A stretch of 64,000 bases of DNA from Litorimonas sp947503715 (GTDB taxonomy: Bacteria; Pseudomonadota; Alphaproteobacteria; Caulobacterales; Maricaulaceae), in the NCBI RefSeq assembly GCF_050271975.1, contig NZ_CP189850.1, forward strand, positions 2,232,001-2,296,000, in the 5' to 3' direction. Numbering within the stretch: position 1 is the stretch's first letter; the number at the start of each line of letters is the position of its first letter. A model generated the notes under the pieces. The model worked only from the letters and a program-made list of their open reading frames with translations, was not told the origin of the DNA and did not search any database. A program made the translations under genes and the position numbers. Below, piece after piece: positions 43,217-51,422 of this stretch.

Positions 43217-44916
43217 TAGATCTCATTGGCTTTCATCAATTTCGCGGCATGATCCGCCGCACGGGCGGAAAACGCCATGTAGGAGATGGACGGATTCTGG
43301 CAGCCGCCGGACGTCATGAAAGACCCATCCGTGATGAAGAGGTTCGGGACATCCCAGCTCTGATTCCATTTGTTGAGAACGGATGTCTTAGGGTCGCGGC
43401 CCATTCGCGCCGTGCCCATCTCGTGTATACCCTCGCCCGGGGGTGTGCCGATATCGGTTTCAGGGTCAGCGCCTGTCACCTCTTCACACCCGGCCTTGCG
43501 GAGCATATCCATACCATCCCGCGCGGCTTGGCGGACGAGTTTCAGCTCGTTCTCACCATGTTTCGCGTCGAGGATTGGGATGGGAAAGCCCCACTTATCC
43601 GTCTTTGACGCGTGAAGTCGCACGTGGTTATCGAAATTTGGGAGAATTTCCGCGAAACCAACGAGGCTGACCCACCATGCGCCGGGCGTGCGGTTATTGG
43701 CTTTATAAGCTTCACCAACACCTGCGGCATCAGCGCTATCGCGCCAGTTGCTACGATAAGCACGGCCTTGATAACCAAACCCACGGACGAAACCTTCACC
43801 CTCTTCCGTATGGTTTCGGAAGCGCGGAATATAGATGCCATTCGCACGACGCCCGTAATGATATTTATCTTCCATCCCGGGCAAGCGACCACTGGCACGT
43901 CCACAAATGATGTGATCCATGAGGTTGTGACCGACCTGACCCGAACTATTCGCCAAACCGTTTGGCATCGCGTCAGATTTCGAATTCATCAAGATCATGG
44001 CGGTCGGAATGGTCGATGCATTGAGGAAGACCGTGCGGGCGGTGACAGAAACAGGCGCGTTCGTTTCGGTATTCACGCCTTTGATGCCCGTCACGCGTTT
44101 CGTCGCCGGATCATAATCCAGTTCATGAACGGCCACATTATGCATCATCGTCAGATTGCCCGTGCGTTTGGCGGCAGGTAGTGTCGCGGAATTCGAGCTA
44201 AAATAGGCCCCGTAGGAACACCCGCGAAAGCAATGATCGCGATTCTGGCATTGACCTCGGCCTAGCGCGATTTGTTCTTCCGTCGGCTGGGTTAGATTGG
44301 CGACGCGACCGGGTATCAGTTTCCGGCCGGGAAAAGCGGTCTCGATCCGAGTTTTCAATTCGGCTTCCGCGCAGGATAATTCATGCGGGGGTTGGAACAC
44401 GCCATCGGGCAGAATATCGAGGCCTTCCATTGAACCGGAAATCCCCGCGAACTTTTCGACATAATCATACCAAGGTTTGATGTCATCATAGCGCACGGGC
44501 CAGTCGACACCGTGACCGTCTTTTTTATTCGCCGCGAAATCGGTTTCACTCATGCGGTAGGATTGACGCCCCCACATGATGGACCGTCCACCCGTATGAT
44601 GACCCCGACGCCAGTTATAGCGCTGTCCGTCCGGCACTTCATAGGGATGGTCTTTATCCTTTACCCAGAACTGTTTGGTGTAATTATGGAAGGCGTAGAC
44701 TTGCGACTGTATCGGGTACTCTTCCTTCGTCTTCTCACTCGTTAAATTGAGGTGTTCGTGCTGCCACGGGTCTTCGAAATCGGTGTAATCTTTTTCGGGA
44801 ACAATCTCACGACCGCGTTCAATCACGCAGACTTTAAAGCCCTTCTCGCACATTTCCTTCGCGACCCAGCCGCCGGACATGCCGGAGCCGATAACGATGA
44901 CATCAAAATCCGCCAT
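43216..44916 (-). CDS. GMC-family FAD oxidoreductase, first of four paralogues
   Basis: A 566-residue flavoprotein with GSGMSGGWVAKEMCEKGFKVCVIERG at residues 10-35. GHHTGGRSIMWGRQSYR lies near residue 105, and a CX5CX3C cluster is at Cys223, Cys229 and Cys233. The catalytic His498 (HEMGTARMG) and Asn541 (CQNPSISY) are present. It begins three bases after the subunit-3 gene, the order used by gluconate and FAD-glucose dehydrogenases in which the small subunit carries the Tat signal for both. It is the first and probably best-translated copy of the array. Confidence 0.93.
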   Translation of the reverse strand: MADFDVIVIGSGMSGGWVAKEMCEKGFKVCVIERGREIVPEKDYTDFEDPWQHEHLNLTSEKTKEEYPIQSQVYAFHNYTKQFWVKDKDHPYEVPDGQRYNWRRGHHTGGRSIMWGRQSYRMSETDFAANKKDGHGVDWPVRYDDIKPWYDYVEKFAGISGSMEGLDILPDGVFQPPHELSCAEAELKTRIETAFPGRKLIPGRVANLTQPTEEQIALGRGQCQNRDHCFRGCSYGAYFSSNSATLPAAKRTGNLTMMHNVAVHELDYDPATKRVTGIKGVNTETNAPVSVTARTVFLNASTIPTAMILMNSKSDAMPNGLANSSGQVGHNLMDHIICGRASGRLPGMEDKYHYGRRANGIYIPRFRNHTEEGEGFVRGFGYQGRAYRSNWRDSADAAGVGEAYKANNRTPGAWWVSLVGFAEILPNFDNHVRLHASKTDKWGFPIPILDAKHGENELKLVRQAARDGMDMLRKAGCEEVTGADPETDIGTPPGEGIHEMGTARMGRDPKTSVLNKWNQSWDVPNLFITDGSFMTSGGCQNPSISYMAFSARAADHAAKLMKANEI

Positions 44917-44919
44917 GAC

Positions 44920-45495
44920 TTAAGTCGCCCAGGTTTTTGGCTGATCTGAAAGGGGCACACATCCGCGCCACTCACCGGGGACGGCTTCATAGGCCAGTTC
45001 TTCCGTCGCACCCGGCTCGCTCATGTAGTAGGCTGTCGCGATGGTCGATTTCATATCCTTGTAGAACGGGTCAAAATCATTATCTGCGAAGGCTTTCTCG
45101 TCATATCTGCCAAGAAGATTCGCCTGTTGAGACGCGGACATAGCAGCGAATTTTTGCCCGCCCTCTTTCACAAAGTGCTTTTCGAGCTTATCGAGTCCCG
45201 CCCGCCAATAAGTGCGGTAATTCTCATCGCCCCAGTCGGTGAAGAGGTCTTGGATAACGGCCGGAACACCGGCCTCAACCGCGCCCGCCGTATCCGTCAT
45301 CGGGATTATTGTCTGTCCAAGAGCCGAAACGAGCGCCATTTCAGTGGTTGAGAGAGATGGAGCCGATGACAATTTCGGTGCGGATGCACCGTCCGCTTTA
45401 CCCTCACCAATGCAAGCCGTCAGGGCCCCTGCTGCAGAAATTGCGAGCAGGCTCTTCAGCGCATCCCGTCGCTGCATCATAAGAAAATCAGTCAT
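44920..45495 (-). CDS. Gluconate 2-dehydrogenase subunit 3-family Tat protein
   Basis: A 191-residue small subunit partner of GMC dehydrogenases. The N-terminus MTDFLMMQRRDALKSLLAISAAGALTAC has a Tat motif (QRRDALK) and a lipobox ending at Cys28. The mature part contains TEMALVSALGQTIIPMTDTAGAVEAGVPAVIQDLF, the family's signature, and YYMSEPGATEELAYEAVPGEWRGC near the end. It should export and stabilise one or more of the four GMC proteins. The start is fixed by GGAGG six bases upstream within the MFS gene; the overlap with that gene is eight bases. Confidence 0.9.
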   Translation of the reverse strand: MTDFLMMQRRDALKSLLAISAAGALTACIGEGKADGASAPKLSSAPSLSTTEMALVSALGQTIIPMTDTAGAVEAGVPAVIQDLFTDWGDENYRTYWRAGLDKLEKHFVKEGGQKFAAMSASQQANLLGRYDEKAFADNDFDPFYKDMKSTIATAYYMSEPGATEELAYEAVPGEWRGCVPLSDQPKTWAT

Positions 45496-46753
45496 TTGCG
45501 ACCTCCGTCGTGAATGTTTTGCGCATGAAGAACAGGATACCGAAGACGACAATCAATCCGAGCGGCAAATAAAGTATCTGACCGAGCGTTTCCTGTCCTG
45601 CTTGCAAAGTAACGTCTGCGTCTGACAAGCCTGCAGCCAGGGCCTTAGAGCGTGCAGCATCAATCCAGCCGCCAATAACTGGCGTCCAAATTGTAAATCC
45701 AACCATGCCCATGCCGCCGACAACGGACATTCCCAATGCGCCTGTTTCGGGTTTATATTCAGCGATAACACCGATCATTGTGGGCCAGAAATAACAGATA
45801 CCAACGGCGAACACGATGGCCGCCAGATAGGTCACGCCGCCCGTTGCAACGGAGAGTAGGAATATCCCAATTGAAGTCAAAATCGCCGACATTAAAAGAA
45901 CGCCAATAGGGTTTAAACGGTGAACGAGCGGTCCAGCAAAATAACGCCCCAGCGCCATAATGACCGAGACTAGCGCGAGCACGACGAGTGGAACAGCGCC
46001 GGACGCTTCCAGCAAAGATCCGACCCACTGATTTGTCCCCAATTCCGTAGCCGCTGTAACCGTCATAATAAGCGCGATAACGATAAAGAGCGGTGAAAAC
46101 ATAGACTTCAAATTATGCATTGTGTCCGTCTCATCAGTTTTATCGGAAACGATATCGGGGAACTTTGTCGTGAATACCATCCACCCATAAATTAGGGTGG
46201 GAACAATCATGATCGCGATTTCAAGCTGCCATGTAGGTCGCCCTGATCCTCCAAACATTTTTTGGATGGCAAATGCCGCCAATGCGCCAATGGCCAGACC
46301 GCCCGGAAACCAGACATGAAATTTGTTCAACATCGTTGTTTTATTATCATCATACATTTTGGTGATCATCGGGTTACAAGCCGCTTCAACTGCGCCATTT
46401 GCAAAACCAATAAAAAATGTTGAGATCGCCAGCCCCCAAAATCCGCCCGATATAATTGTCAAGCCCAGCCCTAATAGGTGACCCAGAAATGCGATAATCA
46501 TAATAGTTTTAGGTCCGACCCGATTGTAAATCAGTCCCCCTAAAACGGTCGCAACTGGGAAGCCGAAACCAGCCATGGCGGCGGTAATACCCGCCTGCCG
46601 TGCCGTAAGTGCAAACTCCTGCCCCAGAGTGCCCAACATTCCAGCACGAATTGAAAATGTCATCGCCGTTACTGTTAGTGCAATACAGCTTAACAGGAAT
46701 AATCTCTGCGCCGGCAGGGCTTCCGCCTGTCGCTCCAATGTCGATGCTACCAT
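45488..46753 (-). CDS. MFS sugar-type transporter
   Basis: A 421-residue inner-membrane carrier with about 12 membrane segments. Features are FGFPVATVLGGLIYNRVGPKTIMIIAF (the loop 2-3 MFS motif), FIGFANGAVEAACNPMITKMYDDNKTTMLNKFHVWFPGGLAIG and a second-half GRYFAGPLVHRLNPIGVLL. The ANGAVEAACNP and HVWFPGG elements recall the FucP/sugar-proton symporter branch. It is placed between the epimerase and the dehydrogenase subunits, so I infer that it brings the oxidised or cleaved sugar into the cytosol. Confidence 0.88.
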   Translation of the reverse strand: MVASTLERQAEALPAQRLFLLSCIALTVTAMTFSIRAGMLGTLGQEFALTARQAGITAAMAGFGFPVATVLGGLIYNRVGPKTIMIIAFLGHLLGLGLTIISGGFWGLAISTFFIGFANGAVEAACNPMITKMYDDNKTTMLNKFHVWFPGGLAIGALAAFAIQKMFGGSGRPTWQLEIAIMIVPTLIYGWMVFTTKFPDIVSDKTDETDTMHNLKSMFSPLFIVIALIMTVTAATELGTNQWVGSLLEASGAVPLVVLALVSVIMALGRYFAGPLVHRLNPIGVLLMSAILTSIGIFLLSVATGGVTYLAAIVFAVGICYFWPTMIGVIAEYKPETGALGMSVVGGMGMVGFTIWTPVIGGWIDAARSKALAAGLSDADVTLQAGQETLGQILYLPLGLIVVFGILFFMRKTFTTEVAND

Positions 46754-46801
46754 TTTAATCCCCTTTATTCTGTCCCGGACATTTCCGGTGACGGTTATTT
46801 T

Positions 46802-47854
46802 CTAAGTTAAACCCAGCATCCGGCGATTGCTGTCCCTGTCCGCCGTACCACCCGCGAAATCGTCAAACGCTTTATCGGTCACGCGGATGATGTGATCTTT
46901 GACGAATTGTGCGCCTTCGCGTGCGCCGTCTTCATTGTGTTTCAACGCGCATTCCCATTCGACGACGGCCCAGCCATCGAAATCATTGGCCGCCATTTTC
47001 GCGAAGATCGCGCCAAAATCGATTTGCCCGTCGCCGAGGCTTCGGAATCGTCCCGGACGATCCACCCAGCCCTGATAGCCGCCATAAACGCCGGAACGGC
47101 CATTCGGACGGAATTCCGCATCTTTCACGTGGAACATGCGGATGCGGTCTTTGTAGATGTCGATGAAGTCGAGATAGTCGAGCTGTTGCAGGATGAAATG
47201 CGAGGGGTCGTAGAGAATGTTACAGCGCGGATGATTGTTGACCTGCTCCAAGAACATCTCAAACGTTATTCCGTCATGTAGGTCTTCACCCGGATGGATT
47301 TCGTAACAGACGTCGACGCCTTCGTCTTCATAGTGATCGAGGATCGGACGCCAGCGGCGGGCGAGTTCTTTGAACCCCTCTTCCACCAATCCGGCCGGGC
47401 GCTGAGGCCAAGGATACATAAATGGCCAGACAAGCGCGCCCGGGAAACTAACCGAGCGATCCAGGCCAAGTCGGCGAGACGCGGTGGCCGCATATTTGAC
47501 CTGCTGCACCGCCCATTCCTGTCGGTCTGACGGTTTCCCGTGCAGATGCGCCGGTGCGAAGGCATCGAAGGCTTCATCATAAGCGGGATGGACGGCGACG
47601 AGTTGCCCTTGAATATGCGTGGACAGCTCGGTGATTTCCAAACCGTGTTCGGCAATCCGCCCCTTAAGTTCATCTGCGTAAGTCTGGCTTTCCGAACATT
47701 TCTTAAGGTCCATAACAACCGGCATGTCAGAAGGAAGCTGCACCCCCTTATAGCCCGCATCCGCCATAAAAGCGCAGGCATTATCCAGTGTATCAAATGG
47801 TGCATCCCCCATAAATTGCGCGAGGAAAATTCCGGGACCCTTGAGCGTTTTCAT
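46802..47854 (-). CDS. Sugar phosphate isomerase/epimerase-family protein (IolE-like), cytosolic
   Basis: A 350-residue TIM-barrel protein of the xylose-isomerase-like superfamily without a signal peptide. The predicted divalent-metal set is Glu185 (CYEIHPGED), Asp216 (LYDPSHF), His242 (MFHVKDAE) and Glu299 (AVVEWEC). In related operons such proteins isomerise or beta-eliminate 3-keto-sugars or inosose. It overlaps the Gfo/Idh gene by four bases (ATGA). It differs from the lipoprotein epimerase at the far end of the operon in compartment and in length. Confidence 0.87.
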   Translation of the reverse strand: MKTLKGPGIFLAQFMGDAPFDTLDNACAFMADAGYKGVQLPSDMPVVMDLKKCSESQTYADELKGRIAEHGLEITELSTHIQGQLVAVHPAYDEAFDAFAPAHLHGKPSDRQEWAVQQVKYAATASRRLGLDRSVSFPGALVWPFMYPWPQRPAGLVEEGFKELARRWRPILDHYEDEGVDVCYEIHPGEDLHDGITFEMFLEQVNNHPRCNILYDPSHFILQQLDYLDFIDIYKDRIRMFHVKDAEFRPNGRSGVYGGYQGWVDRPGRFRSLGDGQIDFGAIFAKMAANDFDGWAVVEWECALKHNEDGAREGAQFVKDHIIRVTDKAFDDFAGGTADRDSNRRMLGLT

Positions 47855-49005
47855 GATTTAATTTCCACCCATTTTGAATTCTTGGAAGATGATTTCAGCA
47901 GCGCCTCGACAAAGGCCATGCCTCGCACGCCACCTTCTATACCCGTCGTGACGGGCGTATCGGATTTCAGCGAGTTCGCGAAGTCGAGATAGACATTTGC
48001 AAAGGCTTCCAAATAGCCTTCCGGATGACCGGGCGGCGTGCGGAACCCCTCTTGCGCTGACACTGGCAAATAGCCTTGCGCAGACCGGATAATTTCAGTC
48101 GGGCGGTCCGCATAAGTCCGCAGCAAAGTGTTCGGTTCTTCCTGATTCCAGATGAGGCCGCCCATTTCGCCATAGACACGAATAGACAGACTGTTTTCCT
48201 GCCCGACACAGATTTGCGAGGCCGACAACGTGCCCTTCACGCCGTCCTCCATCCGGAACAGCGCGGAGCCGTCATCATCAAGACGGCGACTATCCACGAA
48301 AATAGAGAGATCAGCGGCGACATGCGTCATCCGCTTCCCCGTGACAAATTCCGCTAGGTTGTGCGCGTGTGTACCAATATCGCCCATACAACCGGAGCCC
48401 CCGGATTTGGATGGGTCCGTGCGCCAATCCGCTTGTTTGTTTTCAACCTCGGTCGCAAGCCATCCCTGGATATACTCAACAAAGACTTTTCGGACTTGCC
48501 CAATACCACCCGTATTGACGATATGTTTCGCGACACTCACGAGCGGGTAGCCAAGGTAAGTATGGGTCAGACCGTAATTCAGCCCAGTCTTCTCAACAAT
48601 TTTCTGAAGCGCTTTCGCTTCCTTCAAATTCAATGTTGCAGGTTTGTCCGACAGCACATGAAAGCCCGCCTCAAGCGCAGCTTTTGCAACGGGAAAGTGA
48701 ACGTGGTTGGGCGTTACAATTGAGACGAATTGCATCCGTTGGTCTGCGGGTAAAGCCGCCTCGGCCTGCATCATGGCTTCAAAATCTGAGTAGCAGCGCG
48801 ACGCATCGAGCCCGAGTCCCGCACCTGTACGCTTCGTATTTTCCGCATCGCGGGAGAAGGCGCCGCAGACGAGTTCGATCTTCCCATCTAACCGCGCGGC
48901 CAGCCGATGAACTTCACCGATAAAAGCGCCCTCACCCCCGCCAACCATGCCCATGCGGATGGGCACACGAGCTTCACTTTCTATGTCGGCAGTCACTTGG
49001 CTCAT
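47851..49005 (-). CDS. Gfo/Idh/MocA-family oxidoreductase
   Basis: A 384-residue NAD(P)-dependent sugar dehydrogenase. It shows MGMVGGGEGAFIGEVHR (nucleotide loop, residues 18-34), VSIVTPNHVHFPVAKAALEAGFHVLSDKPATLN (the EKP motif as DKP) and GGSGCMGDIGTHAHNLAEFV (catalytic Asp/His). The family oxidises or reduces sugar hydroxyls, including 3-keto-glucose. It is the first gene of the operon; two palindromes lie in the 81 bases between it and the putative regulator. An alternative Met at residue 18 exists, but the ATG used has GGGACCCC-type purines and fits the length. Confidence 0.92.
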   Translation of the reverse strand: MSQVTADIESEARVPIRMGMVGGGEGAFIGEVHRLAARLDGKIELVCGAFSRDAENTKRTGAGLGLDASRCYSDFEAMMQAEAALPADQRMQFVSIVTPNHVHFPVAKAALEAGFHVLSDKPATLNLKEAKALQKIVEKTGLNYGLTHTYLGYPLVSVAKHIVNTGGIGQVRKVFVEYIQGWLATEVENKQADWRTDPSKSGGSGCMGDIGTHAHNLAEFVTGKRMTHVAADLSIFVDSRRLDDDGSALFRMEDGVKGTLSASQICVGQENSLSIRVYGEMGGLIWNQEEPNTLLRTYADRPTEIIRSAQGYLPVSAQEGFRTPPGHPEGYLEAFANVYLDFANSLKSDTPVTTGIEGGVRGMAFVEALLKSSSKNSKWVEIKS

Positions 49006-49026
49006 GGGCGGGGTCCCTTTATGCGG

Positions 49027-49041
49027 TCGGATTTTATCCGA
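49027..49041. promoter_or_regulatory. Palindrome upstream of the sugar-oxidation operon (operator candidate)
   Basis: A perfect inverted repeat TCGGAT-TTT-ATCCGA lies 22-36 bases before the first gene of the operon. A GATAAA element inside it could be a -10 box. A function as operator is inferred from position only. Confidence 0.4.
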
Positions 49042-49073
49042 TCTCGTTGCTAATACACACCCAATTTAACGGG

Positions 49074-49091
49074 TATGACATCGCTGTCATA
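49074..49091. promoter_or_regulatory. Palindrome overlapping the regulator's stop codon (operator or terminator candidate)
   Basis: A perfect inverted repeat TATGACA-TCGC-TGTCATA overlaps the stop codon of the TPR regulator gene and lies about 70-86 bases upstream of the Gfo/Idh gene. It has no T tract, which makes a terminator less likely than a protein binding site. Confidence 0.4.
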
Positions 49092-50754
49092 TAGAGGACG
49101 CAATATCTCTCATGTCAAGACCAGCTATTTCCACACTACGTTTTAATTTCTCAGTCAAATCACTTGCCAGATGCCATTGACAAGCAGACCGCCCCGTTTC
49201 GATAAGGAAACCTGGGAACTCTTCATCTAATTTAGCTATGAGAACTTTCGCTTCGTCAATGCGATCCAGATATACGAGCGCGGACAACCCAAATGCTTGG
49301 AAAGCCGCGGGTAAATTCAAAGGATCACGCCCCAACCACGCGGCAACGGCATCATATTGGCCTTCCCGATAATCGACAATCATCTGCGGCACATAAAACC
49401 ACGGCGGCGCACGACCAATGAGCCGAAGAGCCGCTGCCTGCATCGTCAAGGCCTCCTTGTTATAACCGCGTAAAGCCAAACAGACAGCATGGTAAGCAAG
49501 AATCGAATAATTATTAGGATTGAGAGCCATAGCTCGTCGAATCATACGGTTGGCATTTTCAAACTCGCCGCGGTGATAATAAGTCTGATAGAGCGCAAAA
49601 TAGCCGAGCGCATTTTGATTATCCAGTTCAATGGCCAATCGCCCGCACCGGTCAGCTTCTTTCAAATGTTTGACCGGATCCGCGACAGGAAAACATTGCG
49701 ACACCAAGAATGCATGCATTAAACTTTGGATTGCCCAACCGGACGAGAACCCCGGATTTTCTGAAGTAGCGGCTTCAACCGTTTTTAGCAACTCATTCGC
49801 TTTATTTCGGGTAGGCCGAAGTTGAATATCGTAGAACCGCAAGACGCATTCATAAGCTTGAATAGACGCATCCTGACGAATGAGCCGTCGCCGATTATAT
49901 CTATTCACAGCCCCAAAAGGAGCGGCAACGGCCGCCGCCGTATATGAGGCTATATCCTCTTGTAAATTGAAAAGACTGCCCGGTGAATATTCCCTATCAA
50001 AGACGCGCGACATCAAATGCTCATTTGTATCGGCCCGTATGAGTTGCACCATAACGCGAAAAACATCGCCGTCCCGACGCACATTTCCGGATAAGACAAA
50101 CTCCGCCCCGGACTCTTCCGCGACTTCTCGAACGGATCGCTCCTTCAAATGCGTCGCGACACTCGCCGTCATTGTAACAATTCGCATTGATCGGAACTGG
50201 ACAAGCGCATTTACAATTTCTGCGGTCAAACCATCGGTGAAGTAGGCTCCCTCGCCTTCATTTGGGGTTAAATCATCGAGAGACAGGACGGCAATTGACG
50301 GACGCGGATCAGTCTTTATATCCGTCACAGCCTTAGCAACATCCCCGGCCTCAAGCGTCGCATCATCGGGTATATTTTGACGCATCTCAAAAATCGGTGA
50401 ATAACGCCCCTTTGGGATCAATATCCTGACCTGGCTGTCTTTCGCATGTTCCGCATAATAAAGATCCAGACGGCGGCGTAATTGTCCGGCCTGCACACGA
50501 ACAATGGTGTCAGCCTGCGGATCAAAATCGTCAGGCCTGTCAAAGACCTCCACTCCAATTGTATAGCCTTTCAAACGATCGCCGCGTCCTTCCAATGTTT
50601 CCTCGACGACAAAGCGCAGGAAACGTTTCATGCGGGTTGTATCTCGGAAAAGGGCGTCTTCGCAGATAAGTTCTAAGGCCTGCCTGACGAGAACCGCTTG
50701 CGCATCTTCATCAGGACCGGGCATGGCAGTCATAGCTGACATTGCAGCAGACAT
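49087..50754 (-). CDS. TolB-like/TPR protein with N-terminal CadC-like region, putative regulator
   Basis: A 555-residue soluble protein. Residues about 25-115 show LRFVVEETLEGRGDRLKGYTIGVEVFDRPDDFDPQADTIVRVQAGQLRRRLDLYY, a module seen in many proteins annotated as adenylate-cyclase-like or transcriptional regulators. Residues about 140-270 are a TolB/FlgO-like domain (RPSIAVLSLDDLTPNEGEGAYFTDGLTAEIVNAL). The remainder are TPR-like helices. The function is inferred, not shown; no catalytic cyclase residues are visible. The start is set by AGGAG four bases before the ATG, which a longer GTG reading would swallow. It precedes the sugar operon on the same strand. Confidence 0.7.
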   Translation of the reverse strand: MSAAMSAMTAMPGPDEDAQAVLVRQALELICEDALFRDTTRMKRFLRFVVEETLEGRGDRLKGYTIGVEVFDRPDDFDPQADTIVRVQAGQLRRRLDLYYAEHAKDSQVRILIPKGRYSPIFEMRQNIPDDATLEAGDVAKAVTDIKTDPRPSIAVLSLDDLTPNEGEGAYFTDGLTAEIVNALVQFRSMRIVTMTASVATHLKERSVREVAEESGAEFVLSGNVRRDGDVFRVMVQLIRADTNEHLMSRVFDREYSPGSLFNLQEDIASYTAAAVAAPFGAVNRYNRRRLIRQDASIQAYECVLRFYDIQLRPTRNKANELLKTVEAATSENPGFSSGWAIQSLMHAFLVSQCFPVADPVKHLKEADRCGRLAIELDNQNALGYFALYQTYYHRGEFENANRMIRRAMALNPNNYSILAYHAVCLALRGYNKEALTMQAAALRLIGRAPPWFYVPQMIVDYREGQYDAVAAWLGRDPLNLPAAFQAFGLSALVYLDRIDEAKVLIAKLDEEFPGFLIETGRSACQWHLASDLTEKLKRSVEIAGLDMRDIASSI

Positions 50755-50905
50755 AGCGCTCCTAAATCCCACATTATTTGAATGGAGGCCTACGCGTGTA
50801 ATCTCCGACTTGCAACAGATCGACTGGGTAAAATTGTCCCGATTCTGATTTGTTGTTCAATATCGTGGGCTTGCTACGTCGGCATGTCCGACATAACAGA
50901 GCGTT

Positions 50906-51364
50906 ATGAACTCTATTTCGAAAATTGCCGCGCTCTCGATCCTGCCGATTATGATCTCGGCCTGTGCCTCAACGCCCAATCCGGCCAAGGTCTGCACGGC
51001 GGAATGGATTGCCCCGCGCGCCGACCGCGCCGTCGAGCGAATCGAGAAGAAAGCGTCTCGGGCCATCAAGACTTTGGCGGCGGCCTCCCAAACGCTAGCA
51101 GAGGGCAAAACGCCCGGCTTGTTCCAATCGCTTGCGGCGTCCCGCGCATTGGGGAGCCTTGAGAAAGAATTGAAAAACGGCAAGGGTATTCAGGATCTTC
51201 GAACAGTTGCGAAAACCTGCAATGATCCGGAAATTATCTCCGATGGCATGCGGAGCTTGCTTGAGCGTCAGGGCGTGTCCGACAGTTTTATCTCTCAAAT
51301 CGAATCCTTCGGAATATATCAGGACCTGATCTCCGGGATCGCCGAACCAGAGACGTCTTCATAA
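50906..51364 (+). CDS. Lipoprotein of unknown function
   Basis: A 152-residue protein with signal MNSISKIAALSILPIMISAC and lipidated Cys20 in ISAC. The mature part is helical: ADRAVERIEKKASRAIKTLAAASQTLAEGK and SLAASRALGSLEKELKNG, with a conserved-looking pair of cysteines (KVCTAEW, AKTCND). I recognise no family. It is transcribed divergently from the regulator gene, with 151 bases between, and is followed 58 bases on by trhO. It probably lies on the periplasmic side. Confidence 0.7.
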   Translation: MNSISKIAALSILPIMISACASTPNPAKVCTAEWIAPRADRAVERIEKKASRAIKTLAAASQTLAEGKTPGLFQSLAASRALGSLEKELKNGKGIQDLRTVAKTCNDPEIISDGMRSLLERQGVSDSFISQIESFGIYQDLISGIAEPETSS

Positions 51365-51422
51365 AGCCTCGCGACAGTGTCCTCGCCTTGACCGCGGGGC
51401 GCTCTGAAATTAGGTCGCGCTC

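Noticed and set aside
37238..49005. Cytochrome c subunit for the GMC operon
   Set aside because: I looked for CXXCH motifs in the operon proteins and found none, so a LacB/gluconate dehydrogenase-type cytochrome is not encoded here.
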